NCBI GenBank assembly: GCA_934547065.1
Contig: CAKTEF010000016.1
Coordinates: 1-38,980, forward strand
Source of the DNA: an uncultured Faecalibacterium sp.
GTDB lineage: Bacteria > Bacillota > Clostridia > Oscillospirales > Ruminococcaceae
DNA: 38,980 nucleotides
Reading direction: 5' to 3'
A program made the position numbers and the translations under genes. The notes below the pieces were generated by a model, which had not been told where the DNA came from, did not search any database, and worked only from the letters and a program-made list of their open reading frames with translations. Positions 1 through 7,791 of the stretch are shown piece by piece; positions within the stretch are counted from its first letter, which is position 1; each line of letters starts with the position of its first letter.

Positions 1-156
1 AAGGTCATGGACGCTGCCGAGACCAACGCCATCGCAAAGCTGCCCAACCGCGAGGGTATGCTGTCCATGTTCGCAGGCGCACTTACCAGCACTCTGTCTG
101 GTCTGGCTGTTGCCATGCAGGCTTACGCCGACAAGCAGGAGGAGCCCGCTGCCTGA
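1..156 (+). CDS. rplJ: Ribosomal protein L10, C-terminal fragment
   Basis: The last 51 codons of a gene that enters from the left edge; the frame is open from base 1 to a TGA at 154-156. The peptide ends in an alanine-rich amphipathic helix (GMLSMFAGALTSTLSGLAVA, then AYADKQEEPAA). That is the usual C-terminus of L10, the helix that carries L7/L12 dimers on the ribosomal stalk. The assignment depends mostly on position, because rplL follows 73 bases later in the standard rplJ-rplL order. L10 binds 23S rRNA through its missing N-terminal domain and often autoregulates the operon; that part is not visible here. Confidence 0.88.
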   Translation, partial: KVMDAAETNAIAKLPNREGMLSMFAGALTSTLSGLAVAMQAYADKQEEPAA

Positions 157-229
157 TGGCCGCGTGACCGCCGCTTAACAATCAACTGAAATCAACAAAC
201 AAAACCATTTATATTGGAGGGTTATTACC

Positions 230-604
230 ATGGCTTCTGAGAAGATTACTGCCATCATCGACTCCGTCAAGGAGCTGTCCGTTCTGGAGCTGAAAGAGCT
301 GATCGACGCTTACTGCGAAGAGTTCGGCGTTTCCGCTGTTGCTGCTGCTGCTCCCGCTGCTGCTGGCGCTGCTGCTGCCGCTGAGGAAGAGAAGACCGAG
401 TTCGACGTCATCCTGGCTGAGGCTGGCGCTACCAAGATGCAGGTCATCAAGCTGGTCAAGGAGATCACCGGTCTGGGCCTGAAGGAGGCTAAGGCTATCG
501 TTGACGGCGCTCCCAAGGCTGTCAAGGAGAAGGCTTCCAAGGCTGAGGCTGAGGACATCAAGAAGAAGCTGGAAGAGGCTGGCGCTAAGGTCGAGATCAA
601 GTAA
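230..604 (+). CDS. rplL: Ribosomal protein L7/L12
   Basis: A 124-aa protein of normal family length. Residues 1-35 form the N-terminal dimerisation helices ([20 protein letters not shown]). An alanine-rich hinge ([17 protein letters not shown]) follows, then the globular C-terminal domain with the conserved factor-binding motif around [20 protein letters not shown] and the terminal AGAKVEIK. It forms the flexible stalk that recruits elongation and release factors. The start is fixed by a GGAGG ribosome site eight or so bases upstream. A strong terminator at 650-687 closes the operon. Confidence 0.97.
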   Translation: MASEKITAIIDSVKELSVLELKELIDAYCEEFGVSAVAAAAPAAAGAAAAAEEEKTEFDVILAEAGATKMQVIKLVKEITGLGLKEAKAIVDGAPKAVKEKASKAEAEDIKKKLEEAGAKVEIK

Positions 605-649
605 TTTGATCCCCCTGAACGTTCTTTCTTGAATCTGAATTCTTGAAAC

Positions 650-687
650 AAAAGGCACTCTCGCTGCAAAGCGGGGGTGCCTTTTTG
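650..687 (+). terminator. Intrinsic terminator after rplL
   Basis: An AAGGCAC...GTGCCTTTTT stem with a GC-rich inner part (CTCGCT/AGCGGG) and a T run. It lies 46 bases after the rplL stop and ends the ribosomal protein operon. Confidence 0.85.
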
Positions 688-729
688 CGTGGGGGTGCGC
701 CAACGCATCTCCCAGATAAGGCCCTGCTC

Positions 730-946
730 TGTACAACCTCTCCGTCATTGCTCCGCAATGCCACTGCCCTCCCTTTGTCGCTTGCGCGACATCTCCCTCC
801 GGCCGGAGGGAGTCTTTCCTAGTAGGGGAGGCTTTGGCATGGCGGAAAGCTCTGCAAGTTCCCCTTTGCGCTGCAAGGAGACCTCTTTGCCAAGGGCTCC
901 CCTACTAGGGGAGCTGTCACCGCAGGTGACTGAGAGGTTGTACAAA
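730..946. repeat. Palindromic intergenic repeat with TGTACAACCTCTC ends
   Basis: The unit is bounded by TGTACAACCTCTC (730-742) and its reverse complement GAGAGGTTGTACA (934-946). Inside are further short palindromes: CCTCCCTTTGTCGCTTGCGCGAC, a CTCCCTCCGG/CCGGAGGGAG hairpin, two copies of the CTAGTAGGGGAG box in opposite orientations, and a variable hairpin CACCgcaGGTG next to the right end. It has no reading frame of its own. It belongs to the family also seen at 7792, 12934, 13841, 18101, 20313, 21795, 25753 and 27545. Its function is unknown; the whole unit could fold into a branched hairpin as RNA. Confidence 0.8.
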
Positions 947-960
947 GGACGAGTCTGGCC

Positions 961-1036
961 GTGAGCCGCAATTGCCTCTCCCTTTGGGAGAGGTGGCACG
1001 CCGTCAGGCGTGACGGAGAGGGCGAGGACGCTGACA
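961..1036. repeat. Half-element of the palindromic repeat, GCGTCC-type end
   Basis: It starts GTGAGCCGCAATT and has a CTCTCCCtttGGGAGAG hairpin, then a variable hairpin ACGCCgtcaGGCGT, and ends GAGAGGGCGAGGACGCTGAC. The same start and end occur at 12934-13001 with a different variable hairpin (GGCGCgtaGCGCC). Only one end of a full element is present. Confidence 0.7.
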
Positions 1037-1120
1037 AGGAGCTTCCACACAGCGATAGGCACATCTCTTGGTCAGAGTGATGCCATCGCAGTGTTTGCGG
1101 CTCTGACTTTGCCGGGCTCA

Positions 1121-1277
1121 CCCTCTCAGCTTCCCTTCGTTCAGCAGCACCGGGTTGCGGCACCCAGCATCCGCTTCGTGCCTTAGGCGGCACTCGCGTC
1201 TTGCTGGCCGCTGCCCCAACAGCTCCTCCCTGTTTCCGCCGCAGGCGGCGGTCGTCGCCGTTGCTCCCAAAGGAGGA
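1121..1277. repeat. 157-base long repeat, copy 1
   Basis: It matches 13635-13791 at the same length with about eleven substitutions, in the same orientation. Landmarks are CCCTCTCAGCTTC at the left, CACCCAGCATCCGCTTCGTG in the middle, and a GC hairpin CCGCCgcaGGCGG near the right end. In copy 2 that hairpin is CGGCCgcaGGCCG, a paired change that keeps the stem. The short frames crossing it show no family similarity, so I treat it as non-coding. Confidence 0.8.
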
Positions 1278-1310
1278 CCCCCCGACCCAAAACCGGGATA
1301 CAAAAAGGAC

Positions 1311-1345
1311 TGCTGTACCAGAACGATACAGCAGTCCCTTTTCTT
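1311..1345. terminator. Bidirectional terminator after the mgtC-like gene
   Basis: A perfect stem GGACTGCTGTA/TACAGCAGTCC flanked by A and T runs. It lies 24 bases past the leftward MgtC-family gene and should end the murQ-PTS-PHP-mgtC transcript. Confidence 0.85.
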
Positions 1346-1368
1346 TATGGGCTTTTGCAGGAAATGTC

Positions 1369-2025
1369 TCAGAATTCCAGGTGGGTGACGGCACGCAGCT
1401 GGTACAGCTCCTGTGCCAGCTGCAGGGGGGTCAGGCTGCGGGGCAGACGGAGCAGCAGCTCGGCCTCGGTGCGGCTCTGGGCGAGAGTGTGCAACTCCAG
1501 GTTGACCACTTCCACGTTACAGGCGGCAAGCCGTTCCAGCACGCTGTCCAGTCCGCCCAGATCCTCCTCCAGGTCCAGCGAGAACATGGTCACGCTGGGG
1601 AACAGCCGCTGGCTGAACTTCAGATGCAGCAGCACCTGGGCCAGCAGGACCAGTGCGGTGGACAGGAAACCGGTGACGTACATGCCGCAGCCCAGCGCCA
1701 TGCCGATGGAAGCGGTCACCCACATTCCGGCGGCAGTGGTCAGGCCGGTGACCGAGTAGCGGTGGACGGAGATCATCCCGGCCCCCAGAAAGCCGACACC
1801 GGTCACGATGCTGGAGGCCACCCGGCTGGGGTCCAGTTTGATGAAGTCGGAACCCATCAGATCAAAGAAGCCATACTTGGACACCAGTGCGGCCAGGCAG
1901 GCACCCACCGCAACCAGAAGATGGGTGCGGATGCCCGCTTCTTTCAGGCGGTTCTGGCGTTCCAGCCCGATCAGCATCCCGCACAGCCCGGCAAGCACAA
2001 GACGAAGCAGGAATTCCGGATGCAT
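1369..2025 (-). CDS. MgtC/SapB-family membrane protein
   Basis: 218 aa. The N-terminal half is a hydrophobic MgtC/SapB domain with the family features GMLIGLERQ near residue 16 and IVTGVGFLGAGMI near 74-86, followed by more membrane helices (LTTAAGMWVTASIGMALG). The C-terminal 75 residues (TMFSLDLEEDLGGLDSVLERL onward) look like the soluble ACT-like tail of the longer members. MgtC proteins are linked to growth under low magnesium and to inhibition of F-type ATP synthase in other bacteria; the role here is not known. It starts 27 bases after the PHP gene, is probably cotranscribed with it, and is the last gene before the terminator at 1311-1345. Confidence 0.85.
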   Translation of the reverse strand: MHPEFLLRLVLAGLCGMLIGLERQNRLKEAGIRTHLLVAVGACLAALVSKYGFFDLMGSDFIKLDPSRVASSIVTGVGFLGAGMISVHRYSVTGLTTAAGMWVTASIGMALGCGMYVTGFLSTALVLLAQVLLHLKFSQRLFPSVTMFSLDLEEDLGGLDSVLERLAACNVEVVNLELHTLAQSRTEAELLLRLPRSLTPLQLAQELYQLRAVTHLEF

Positions 2026-2052
2026 GATCCAGCCCTCCTTTTCTGCAGGGGT

Positions 2053-2949
2053 TCAGGGGATGACCCGCGCCAGGATCTGCCGGGGCCAGCTGCTCAGGAA
2101 CGCTTCCGGGATGGTCAGCCCGCCCTCGTTGCCCAGGCGGACATCCGGTTTGCGGGTGCCGTGGAAATCGCTGCCGCCGCTGCAAAGCAGGTGGTGTTCC
2201 CGGCAGAATGTTTCCAGCCGCTGGGCCTGCTCCGGCGTAAAGGCGGAGTGGCGGCACTCCATGCCATCCAGCCCAAGCTCCGGCTGCAGGACAGCCAGGC
2301 GGCTGAAGAACGACTCGGCGTGCGCATAGAGGAACAAGTGGGCCATCAGGGCAATGCCGTGGGAGGCGTGGATCATCTCCACCGCCTCGGCCGCCGTGGG
2401 ATACAGCGGCGATTCGTCCACATACAGCGGGCTGGCGGGGTTGTAGATCTCAAGGCGGGTGAAGCCGCGGGAGCTCTCCCACCCTTTTTCGGAGGAGAAC
2501 AGCGCACGGTTGGCGGGGTCCTCTTTCAGCAGGGCCAGAACGGCCTTGCGGCAGGATTCACGGTCCGGGTCGAATACCAGGCGGGCGGGGTCGAACCGGG
2601 CACCGGCCTTTTGGAGGGCCGCGATCACCAGCTCCGATTCCCGCAGCTGCTTTTCCCGGAACGTGAGCACATGGCCCTTGAGCTGCCTGCGCATCAGCGG
2701 CAGCTCAAAGCCATAGCCCAGCACCTCCACGATCTCGCCCTCCAGCATGCAGGTGATCTCGATGCCCGGCAGAATGGTACCGCGGTAGAGGTCGTGCCAG
2801 TGCTCCATGGCGGGATCCTGGTAAGCGCCAACGGCGTTGTGGTCGGTGATGGAAAGGGCAGTCAGGCCCAGGGCCTGCGCGCGGGTGAGCAGTTCCTCCA
2901 CCGAGGAGCTGCCGTCGGAATACACGGTGTGGGTATGAAGATCGATCAT
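2053..2949 (-). CDS. PHP-domain metal-dependent phosphoesterase
   Basis: 298 aa. The PHP motifs are plain: MIDLHTHTVYSDGSSS at the N-terminus (HxHxxxSDG), SITDHNAVGAY (the D-H pair), GIEITC, a later AHLFLYAH and GGSDFHGTRKP near the C-terminus. These are the metal ligands of the YciV/TrpH-like group, whose members act as 3'-5' nucleotidases or phosphoesterases on nucleotides such as pAp or on short oligonucleotides. The exact substrate cannot be read from sequence. It sits 26 bases after the PTS gene and 27 before mgtC, so it is in the operon, but no link to MurNAc breakdown is obvious. Confidence 0.85.
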   Translation of the reverse strand: MIDLHTHTVYSDGSSSVEELLTRAQALGLTALSITDHNAVGAYQDPAMEHWHDLYRGTILPGIEITCMLEGEIVEVLGYGFELPLMRRQLKGHVLTFREKQLRESELVIAALQKAGARFDPARLVFDPDRESCRKAVLALLKEDPANRALFSSEKGWESSRGFTRLEIYNPASPLYVDESPLYPTAAEAVEMIHASHGIALMAHLFLYAHAESFFSRLAVLQPELGLDGMECRHSAFTPEQAQRLETFCREHHLLCSGGSDFHGTRKPDVRLGNEGGLTIPEAFLSSWPRQILARVIP

Positions 2950-2975
2950 ATCAGAACCTCAGGATGCAAAAAGCA

Positions 2976-4406
2976 TCAGGCATTTGCAACGTCCTCGTCC
3001 GAGATGAAGAACCAGGTGATGATGGCCGCTGCCACATAGGAGATCAGGATGCCGATGACAAAGTTCAGCATGCACTCCGGCAGCATGATGGTCACGCCCA
3101 GGATGCCGGAGGGGCTGTTGGCCGATGCCATGACATGGTTGATCATGCACCAGGCACCGCCAAAGCCGGCACCCAGACCGGCGGTGATAAAGGGTTTCAT
3201 CATCGGCAGGGTAACGCCGTAGATCAGGGGCTCGCCAATGCCCATGATACCGGCAGGCAGCGCACCGGCAATGACAGACTGCAGGCGCTTGTTGCCCACT
3301 TTCTTGGCCTTGAGCCACAGGGCGATGGCTGCGCCGACCTGACCGGCACCGGCCATGGCAACGGCAGGGAACAGGGTGGTGCCGCCGATCTTCTCGATCT
3401 GCAGCGCATAAATGGGCACCAGGCCGCGGTGCAGGCCCAGCAGGACCAGAGGCAGGAACAGGGCGGCCAGGATGTAGCCGGTCAGAATGCTGACAACGGG
3501 GTTGGAGGAATAGATGAACAGGCTCAGGAACTCAGAGATCAGGGTGGAGATCCAGCCGGTGATGGGCATGATGATCAGGACAAACAGCGGCATGGTGAAG
3601 ATCATGCTGACCAGCGGGGTGAACGAGATGTCCAGCACAGAGGGCATGTGGTTGTGGACCCACTTTTCCACCTGGGCCAGGATCCAGACACCGACCACAA
3701 CGCCGATGATGCCGCCGGCACCGGTGGAAAGGACCGAGTCGTTGACCACGTCGGCATTGTACCAGCCCATGGCATCGGAGATCTTGTTGATGACCGCGTT
3801 CAGGGAGGCAGCGCCGATCATGCCGCCCAGCATCTCATTGACACCGAACTGCTTGGCAGCCCGCACGCCGGTGAAGATGGCCAGGTACGAGAGGAATGCG
3901 TTGCCGATCAGGACAAACAGGTTGTAGATGACCACCATGGCGGCCACATTGGGCAGAGTGCCGTTGGCCATCAGGATCTTGATGATCTTGCCCAGGCCGT
4001 TGCAGATACCGGATGCGATAAAGGCCGGGATCATCGGGGTGAAGATATCCGCGATGATGCGGATCTTGGCAATGGCTTCGCTGTGCTTTTGCTGACCCTT
4101 GACAGCACTCTTATTCTTCTGCCAGTCGGTGCTGACGGCCGAGTTGCTCACAGCGGGGACGCCCAGCTCGGTGCAGGCGGTCATCACGTCGCGCACCTTG
4201 CCGGGGCCGAGCACGACCTGGATGTAATGCTCCTCATTGGACATGACACCCAGAACGCCCTCGGTGTTCTTCAGGGCTTCCACATCCACCTTGGATGCGT
4301 CTTTGATGTTCACGCGCAGGCGGGTCATGCAGTTTTCTGCACTGACAATGTTGCTCAAACCGCCCAATCGCTCGGTGATCCGGGCCGCCAATTCCTTGTT
4401 CGTCAT
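2976..4406 (-). CDS. PTS EIIBC permease, probably for N-acetylmuramic acid
   Basis: 476 aa. Residues 1-85 are a glucose/sucrose-family EIIB domain with the phosphocysteine at Cys26 in SAENCMTRLRV. From about residue 110 on comes the EIIC channel with some ten membrane segments, including the GIGEPLIYGVTLP loop that binds substrate. No EIIA is fused, as in MurP, which borrows a glucose-type EIIA. It would import and phosphorylate a sugar. The neighbouring murQ makes MurNAc (to MurNAc-6-phosphate) the best guess, although other sugars cannot be ruled out from sequence alone. A good ribosome site (AAGGAGG) precedes the ATG. It lies 75 bases after murQ in the same direction. Confidence 0.85.
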   Translation of the reverse strand: MTNKELAARITERLGGLSNIVSAENCMTRLRVNIKDASKVDVEALKNTEGVLGVMSNEEHYIQVVLGPGKVRDVMTACTELGVPAVSNSAVSTDWQKNKSAVKGQQKHSEAIAKIRIIADIFTPMIPAFIASGICNGLGKIIKILMANGTLPNVAAMVVIYNLFVLIGNAFLSYLAIFTGVRAAKQFGVNEMLGGMIGAASLNAVINKISDAMGWYNADVVNDSVLSTGAGGIIGVVVGVWILAQVEKWVHNHMPSVLDISFTPLVSMIFTMPLFVLIIMPITGWISTLISEFLSLFIYSSNPVVSILTGYILAALFLPLVLLGLHRGLVPIYALQIEKIGGTTLFPAVAMAGAGQVGAAIALWLKAKKVGNKRLQSVIAGALPAGIMGIGEPLIYGVTLPMMKPFITAGLGAGFGGAWCMINHVMASANSPSGILGVTIMLPECMLNFVIGILISYVAAAIITWFFISDEDVANA

Positions 4407-4481
4407 AGGAATGCCTCCTTTTCAGTGTTTGTGTGGGAAGATCAAACATACGGTGTCCAAACCGCAGCGATACAAAAGAGA

Positions 4482-5387
4482 TCAGGCCTCGTTCCGGATG
4501 GCAGCGCGGACAAATCCACCCGCCGCCTCCAGGCGCTGGGCCGCTTGCTGGGCCGTGCAGCCGGCCAGGATCATGGTGATGGCAGTCTTGGCGCTGCCGC
4601 CCGCCTCGTCGATCACCCGGCGGGCTTCGGTGCGGTCCACGCCGGTGGCCTGCATCACGATGTTCTCGGCCCGTACACAGAGCTTTTCGTTGGTCTGCAC
4701 CACGTCCACCATCAGGTTCTGGTAGACCTTGCCCATCCGGACCATGGAAGCCGTGGAGATCATGTTCAGGATCAGCTTCTGCGCCGTGCCGGATTTCAGC
4801 CGGGTGGAGCCGGTGAGCACCTCCGGCCCGCAGTCCACCTCAATGGCAAGCTCAGCGGCTCTGCCCACGGCGCTGCCTGCATTGCAGGCGATGGCGGCGG
4901 TGTGGCAGCCAAGGCTCTTGGCGTATTCCAGGCCGCCCAGCACATAAGGCGTGCGGCCGGAAGCGGCGATGCCCACCACAAAATCGCGGCCGGAAAGATC
5001 GTGGGCTTTTAGATCTTCCTCGGCCAGAGTCAGGCTGTCCTCCGCGCCCTCAATGGCTGTGGTGAACGCCTGATCGCCCCCGGCGATGAGCCCGACGACC
5101 ATCTCCCGCGGCACACCGAATGTGGGGGGACACTCGGCGGCATCCAGAACGCCCAGCCGCCCGCTGGTGCCCGCGCCGAGGTAAAACATCCGGCCGCCGC
5201 TGCGGAACGCTTCCACGGCAAAGGCCGCCGCCTGTGCGATCTGGGGCAGGCATCTGGATATCGCCTGCGGCACCTTTGCGTCTTCCTGGTTCATGGCTGT
5301 TACGATCTCAAGCTCGGACATGCGGTCCAGTTCCATGGTATGCGGATTCCGGGTCTCGGTCGTCATACCGCGCAGATTCACGCTCAT
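4482..5387 (-). CDS. murQ: N-acetylmuramic acid 6-phosphate etherase
   Basis: 301 aa, the normal length. It cleaves the D-lactyl ether of MurNAc-6-phosphate to give GlcNAc-6-phosphate and lactate in the cytoplasm. Diagnostic stretches are TTETRNPHTMELDRMS at the start, the SIS-domain phosphosugar loop YLGAGTSGRLGVLDAAECPP, GEDS-type GAEDSLTLAEEDL, and ASGRTPYVLGGLEYA. The C-terminal small helical domain with the ATGVDRTEARRVI region is also present. I take the ATG at 5387 because GGAGGTG lies eight bases upstream; a GTG nine bases earlier is in frame but overlaps that site. First gene of the leftward operon. Confidence 0.95.
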   Translation of the reverse strand: MSVNLRGMTTETRNPHTMELDRMSELEIVTAMNQEDAKVPQAISRCLPQIAQAAAFAVEAFRSGGRMFYLGAGTSGRLGVLDAAECPPTFGVPREMVVGLIAGGDQAFTTAIEGAEDSLTLAEEDLKAHDLSGRDFVVGIAASGRTPYVLGGLEYAKSLGCHTAAIACNAGSAVGRAAELAIEVDCGPEVLTGSTRLKSGTAQKLILNMISTASMVRMGKVYQNLMVDVVQTNEKLCVRAENIVMQATGVDRTEARRVIDEAGGSAKTAITMILAGCTAQQAAQRLEAAGGFVRAAIRNEA

Positions 5388-5440
5388 TTTCTGCACCTCC
5401 GCTTTCGTTCTTTGGTTGGAGCAGGAGTCTTTGTGTCTAA

Positions 5441-5469
5441 ACTATAAACTTTTTCAAACAAAATGTCCA
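5441..5469 (-). promoter_or_regulatory. murQ operon promoter
   Basis: On the minus strand, TGGACA (5469-5464), a 17-base spacer and TATAGT (5446-5441). Each box is one base from consensus. It points at murQ, whose start is 54 bases from the -10. Confidence 0.65.
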
Positions 5470-5494
5470 CAGAAACTGGATTTTGTGGTACAAT
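5466..5494 (+). promoter_or_regulatory. Promoter of the RpiR-type regulator gene
   Basis: The -10 TACAAT (5489-5494) is good. A weak -35 TCCACA (5466-5471) lies 17 bases upstream and overlaps the -35 of the opposing murQ promoter. The two promoters therefore share bases and could compete, which suits a divergent regulator-target pair. Confidence 0.5.
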
Positions 5495-5515
5495 GTTTCA
5501 GAAAGAACCGAAAAT

Positions 5516-5536
5516 TGAAAAGTTCTTCTCTTTTCA
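5516..5536. promoter_or_regulatory. Dyad, candidate operator for the RpiR-type regulator
   Basis: TGAAAAG, seven bases, CTTTTCA: a perfect 7-bp dyad just downstream of the regulator promoter. A similar half-site, TTGAAAAAGTT on the minus strand, overlaps the murQ promoter spacer. GAAA/TTTC-type palindromes fit RpiR-family binding sites in general; the assignment is inference. Confidence 0.45.
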
Positions 5537-5591
5537 TGAAACTTTTGTGGAAAAAAACCAAAATGGAGCGAATCCAAAGGAGGAACACCGG

Positions 5592-6452
5592 ATGCAGAAT
5601 GTTCTTTTACGGCTGCGGGAGATCCTGCCGTCGCTCAGCAGCACCGAGCGGCAGATCGCGCGGTACATCCTGGAAAACCCCGATGAAACAACATCCCTGA
5701 CGGTGCGGGAGCTGGCCGGGCGGACATTCTCCTCACCGTCCAGCGTGGTGCGCATCTGCCGGGCCGTGGGGTTCCGGGGATATAAAGAGCTGCGCCACGC
5801 CCTGATCCTGGAGCTGGCGACACTGGGGGAGCACGGCAGCCACCCGGAGCAGGACATCACCCCGCAGGACAGCCTGCAGCAGATCGTGGACAAAGTGACC
5901 CGGAAAAACATCCAGTGCCTGCTGGATACCCAGAAGCTGCTGCTGGTGGACGAACTGGAAGCCTGCGTGGAGCTGCTGGAACGCTCCCGCACCGTGCTGC
6001 TGTTCGGCATCGGGTCCTCGCTGTGCGTGGCAAAAGATACCTACCTGAAGTTCCTGCGCATCGAAAAGCCCTGCGTGGTCAACGAGGACTGGCACTCGCA
6101 GCTGCTGCAGGCCCGCAACGCCACGGCGCAGGACCTGGGCATCGTGTTCTCCTACTCCGGCCAGACCGTGGAGATGATCCAGTGCATGGAGGAGATGCGG
6201 GCCAACGGCACGCCGGTGATCGCTGTCACCCGCTATTACCCCTCGCAGGTGGCGCAGCTGGCCGACCATGTGCTGTATGTGGCGGCCAACGAGTCGCTGT
6301 TCCGCAACGGTGCCATGTCCTCCCGCCTGTCCCAGCTGAACGTGATGGATATTCTGTATACAGCGTATGCCAACCGCCACCACGAGGAAACCATGCGCTG
6401 CCTGACCCGCACCCACATCTCCAAGCCGGGCGACCCGGTTGAAAAAAAATGA
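5592..6452 (+). CDS. RpiR-family regulator, MurR-like
   Basis: 286 aa from the ATG at 5592, chosen because AAAGGAGG lies just upstream; the frame is open further left but crosses the promoter. Residues 1-77 are the RpiR helix-turn-helix (LPSLSSTERQIARYILENPD, then TFSSPSSVVRICRAVGFRGY). Residues about 120-260 are a SIS sugar-phosphate-binding domain (TVLLFGIGSSLCVAKDTYLK and VFSYSGQTVEMIQCMEEM). Proteins of this shape sense a phosphosugar. Divergence from murQ suggests MurNAc-6-phosphate as ligand and the murQ operon as target, as for MurR in Escherichia coli. Confidence 0.88.
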   Translation: MQNVLLRLREILPSLSSTERQIARYILENPDETTSLTVRELAGRTFSSPSSVVRICRAVGFRGYKELRHALILELATLGEHGSHPEQDITPQDSLQQIVDKVTRKNIQCLLDTQKLLLVDELEACVELLERSRTVLLFGIGSSLCVAKDTYLKFLRIEKPCVVNEDWHSQLLQARNATAQDLGIVFSYSGQTVEMIQCMEEMRANGTPVIAVTRYYPSQVAQLADHVLYVAANESLFRNGAMSSRLSQLNVMDILYTAYANRHHEETMRCLTRTHISKPGDPVEKK

Positions 6453-6453
6453 A

Positions 6454-6482
6454 AGCCCGGCGGTGTGCCGGGACTCTTGACA
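6454..6482 (+). terminator. Weak terminator-like hairpin after the RpiR gene
   Basis: CCCGGC ggtgt GCCGGG immediately after the stop, followed by ACTCTTG rather than a real T run. It may slow or partly stop transcription; the next promoter begins inside its 3' flank. Confidence 0.4.
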
Positions 6483-6516
6483 GGTAAAATATAATGTGAT
6501 ATGATTTTGATATCAC
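6477..6516 (+). promoter_or_regulatory. SPFH operon promoter with operator dyad over the -10
   Basis: TTGACA (6477-6482), a 17-base spacer and TATGAT (6500-6505) form a near-consensus promoter. A perfect dyad, GTGATAT (6496-6502) seven bases ATATCAC (6510-6516), covers the -10 and the start point. A repressor bound there would block polymerase. The ribbon-helix-helix protein encoded as the second gene of this operon is an obvious candidate for autoregulation; that is inference. Confidence 0.7.
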
Positions 6517-6554
6517 AAAGAAACACTTCCGGACCCGTCAAGGAGGGATTTTAC

Positions 6555-7589
6555 ATGGAAGAAAAAATTTTGAATACCCGCAAAAACGGTATGGCTATGT
6601 TGCTGCTCACGCTGCTGGGCTATGTGGCGGCCATTGCCCTGTTCATTTACAGCGTCACCCTGCTGGATGCAGACCGGATGCTTCTGGGCGTGCCGCTGCT
6701 GATCCTTGCCATCGTATATGCGGTGGCGGGCATTTTCCTGTTCTGCGGCCTTAAAGTGTTAAAGCCGCAGGAGGCCCTGGTGCTCACCCTGTTCGGCGAT
6801 TACATCGGCACCCTGAAAGGCCAGGGCTTTTACTGGGTGAATCCGTTCTGCACCGCAGTCAACCCTGCGGCGGGCACGAAGCTGAGCCAGAGCGGCGATG
6901 TGAACAGCGGCGAAACCGGCATGGCGGCGCTGCTCAAGGCGGGGAACAGCAGCGCCCAGACCACAGAATTGACCAGCAAGAAGATCTCGCTCAAAATGAT
7001 GACCCTGAACAACTCCCGCCAGAAGATCAACGACTGCCTGGGCAACCCGGTGGAGATCGGTATTGCGGTGATCTGGCGGGTGACCGACACCGCCAAGGCC
7101 GTGTTCAATGTGGACAACTATAAGGAATACCTCTCCCTGCAGTGCGACAGTGCCCTGCGCAATGTGGTACGGGTGTACCCCTATGACGTGGCCCCCAACG
7201 TGGACACCACCGGCGACGGCGTGGCCGACGAGGGCAGCCTGCGCGGCTCCTCGGAGGTGGTGGCGGCCCGCATCCGGGACGAGATCCAGAAGAATGTGGC
7301 CGAAGCCGGCATCGAAGTGGTGGAAGCCCGCATCACCTACCTGGCCTATGCCCCGGAGATCGCAGCCGTGATGCTCCAGCGCCAGCAGGCCAGCGCCATC
7401 ATCGACGCACGCAAGATGATCGTGGACGGCGCTGTGGGTATGGTGGAAATGGCACTGGACCGCCTGAGCGAGAACAACGTGGTGGAGCTGGATGACGAGC
7501 GCAAGGCGGCAATGGTCTCCAACCTGCTGGTGGTGCTCTGCGGCAACCGGGACGCTCAGCCGGTTGTGAACAGCGGCAGCCTGTACTGA
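6555..7589 (+). CDS. SPFH/band-7 domain membrane protein
   Basis: 344 aa from the ATG at 6555 with AGGAGGG upstream. Two membrane segments near residues 13-35 and 42-64 are followed by an SPFH domain beginning about residue 68 ([30 protein letters not shown]). The domain core includes [26 protein letters not shown] and the later [31 protein letters not shown], the stomatin/flotillin pattern. An unusual loop near residues 115-145 ([18 protein letters not shown]) interrupts the first half. Such proteins oligomerise on membranes and organise microdomains or chaperone membrane proteins. The specific job is unknown. Its stop overlaps the start of the ribbon-helix-helix gene by one base. Confidence 0.88.
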   Translation: MEEKILNTRKNGMAMLLLTLLGYVAAIALFIYSVTLLDADRMLLGVPLLILAIVYAVAGIFLFCGLKVLKPQEALVLTLFGDYIGTLKGQGFYWVNPFCTAVNPAAGTKLSQSGDVNSGETGMAALLKAGNSSAQTTELTSKKISLKMMTLNNSRQKINDCLGNPVEIGIAVIWRVTDTAKAVFNVDNYKEYLSLQCDSALRNVVRVYPYDVAPNVDTTGDGVADEGSLRGSSEVVAARIRDEIQKNVAEAGIEVVEARITYLAYAPEIAAVMLQRQQASAIIDARKMIVDGAVGMVEMALDRLSENNVVELDDERKAAMVSNLLVVLCGNRDAQPVVNSGSLY

Positions 7590-7789
7590 TGGCAGAACCC
7601 AAAAAGCAGATCCCGCTCCGCCTGAACGCAAAGCTCTACGATGCCCTTGCCGCATGGGCTGAGGACGACTTCCGCTCGGTGAACGGCCAGATCGAATACC
7701 TGTTGACCGAGTGCGTGCGCCAGCGGAAAAAGAACGGGAAATATGTTTCGGACCAGATCGACGTACCGCCGGAACTGGATCTCAAATAA
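7589..7789 (+). CDS. Arc-like ribbon-helix-helix protein, 66 aa
   Basis: A small protein beginning [20 protein letters not shown]: a short beta strand with alternating residues (IPLRL) followed by two helices, with [17 protein letters not shown] as the second. This is the Arc/MetJ ribbon-helix-helix pattern. The tail [20 protein letters not shown] is polar. The ATG overlaps the TGA of the SPFH gene (TGATG), so translation is coupled. RHH proteins are dimeric DNA binders that read dyads, and the promoter of this operon carries one. An alternative is that it does not bind DNA and serves as an adaptor for the SPFH complex. Confidence 0.82.
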   Translation: MAEPKKQIPLRLNAKLYDALAAWAEDDFRSVNGQIEYLLTECVRQRKKNGKYVSDQIDVPPELDLK

Positions 7790-7791
7790 AA

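Noticed and set aside
730..1277. CRISPR array in the repeat-rich spacer
   Set aside because: Units are inverted and unequal, not regularly spaced direct repeats with unique spacers.
605..1368. Several short open frames in the spacer after rplL
   Set aside because: They fall in the repeats and translate low-complexity Arg/Ser/Pro sequence without a ribosome site.
1201..3039. A 612-codon rightward frame across the repeat and the mgtC/PHP genes
   Set aside because: Gln/His-rich antisense translation crossing a terminator at 1311-1345.
2964..5012. A 682-codon frame opposite the PTS gene and murQ
   Set aside because: Same codon-bias artefact; the minus-strand genes have clear motifs and ribosome sites.
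5463..5591. Longer N-terminus for the RpiR-type regulator
   Set aside because: It would cross the promoter and the operator dyad; the ATG at 5592 has the proper ribosome site and matches the family start.
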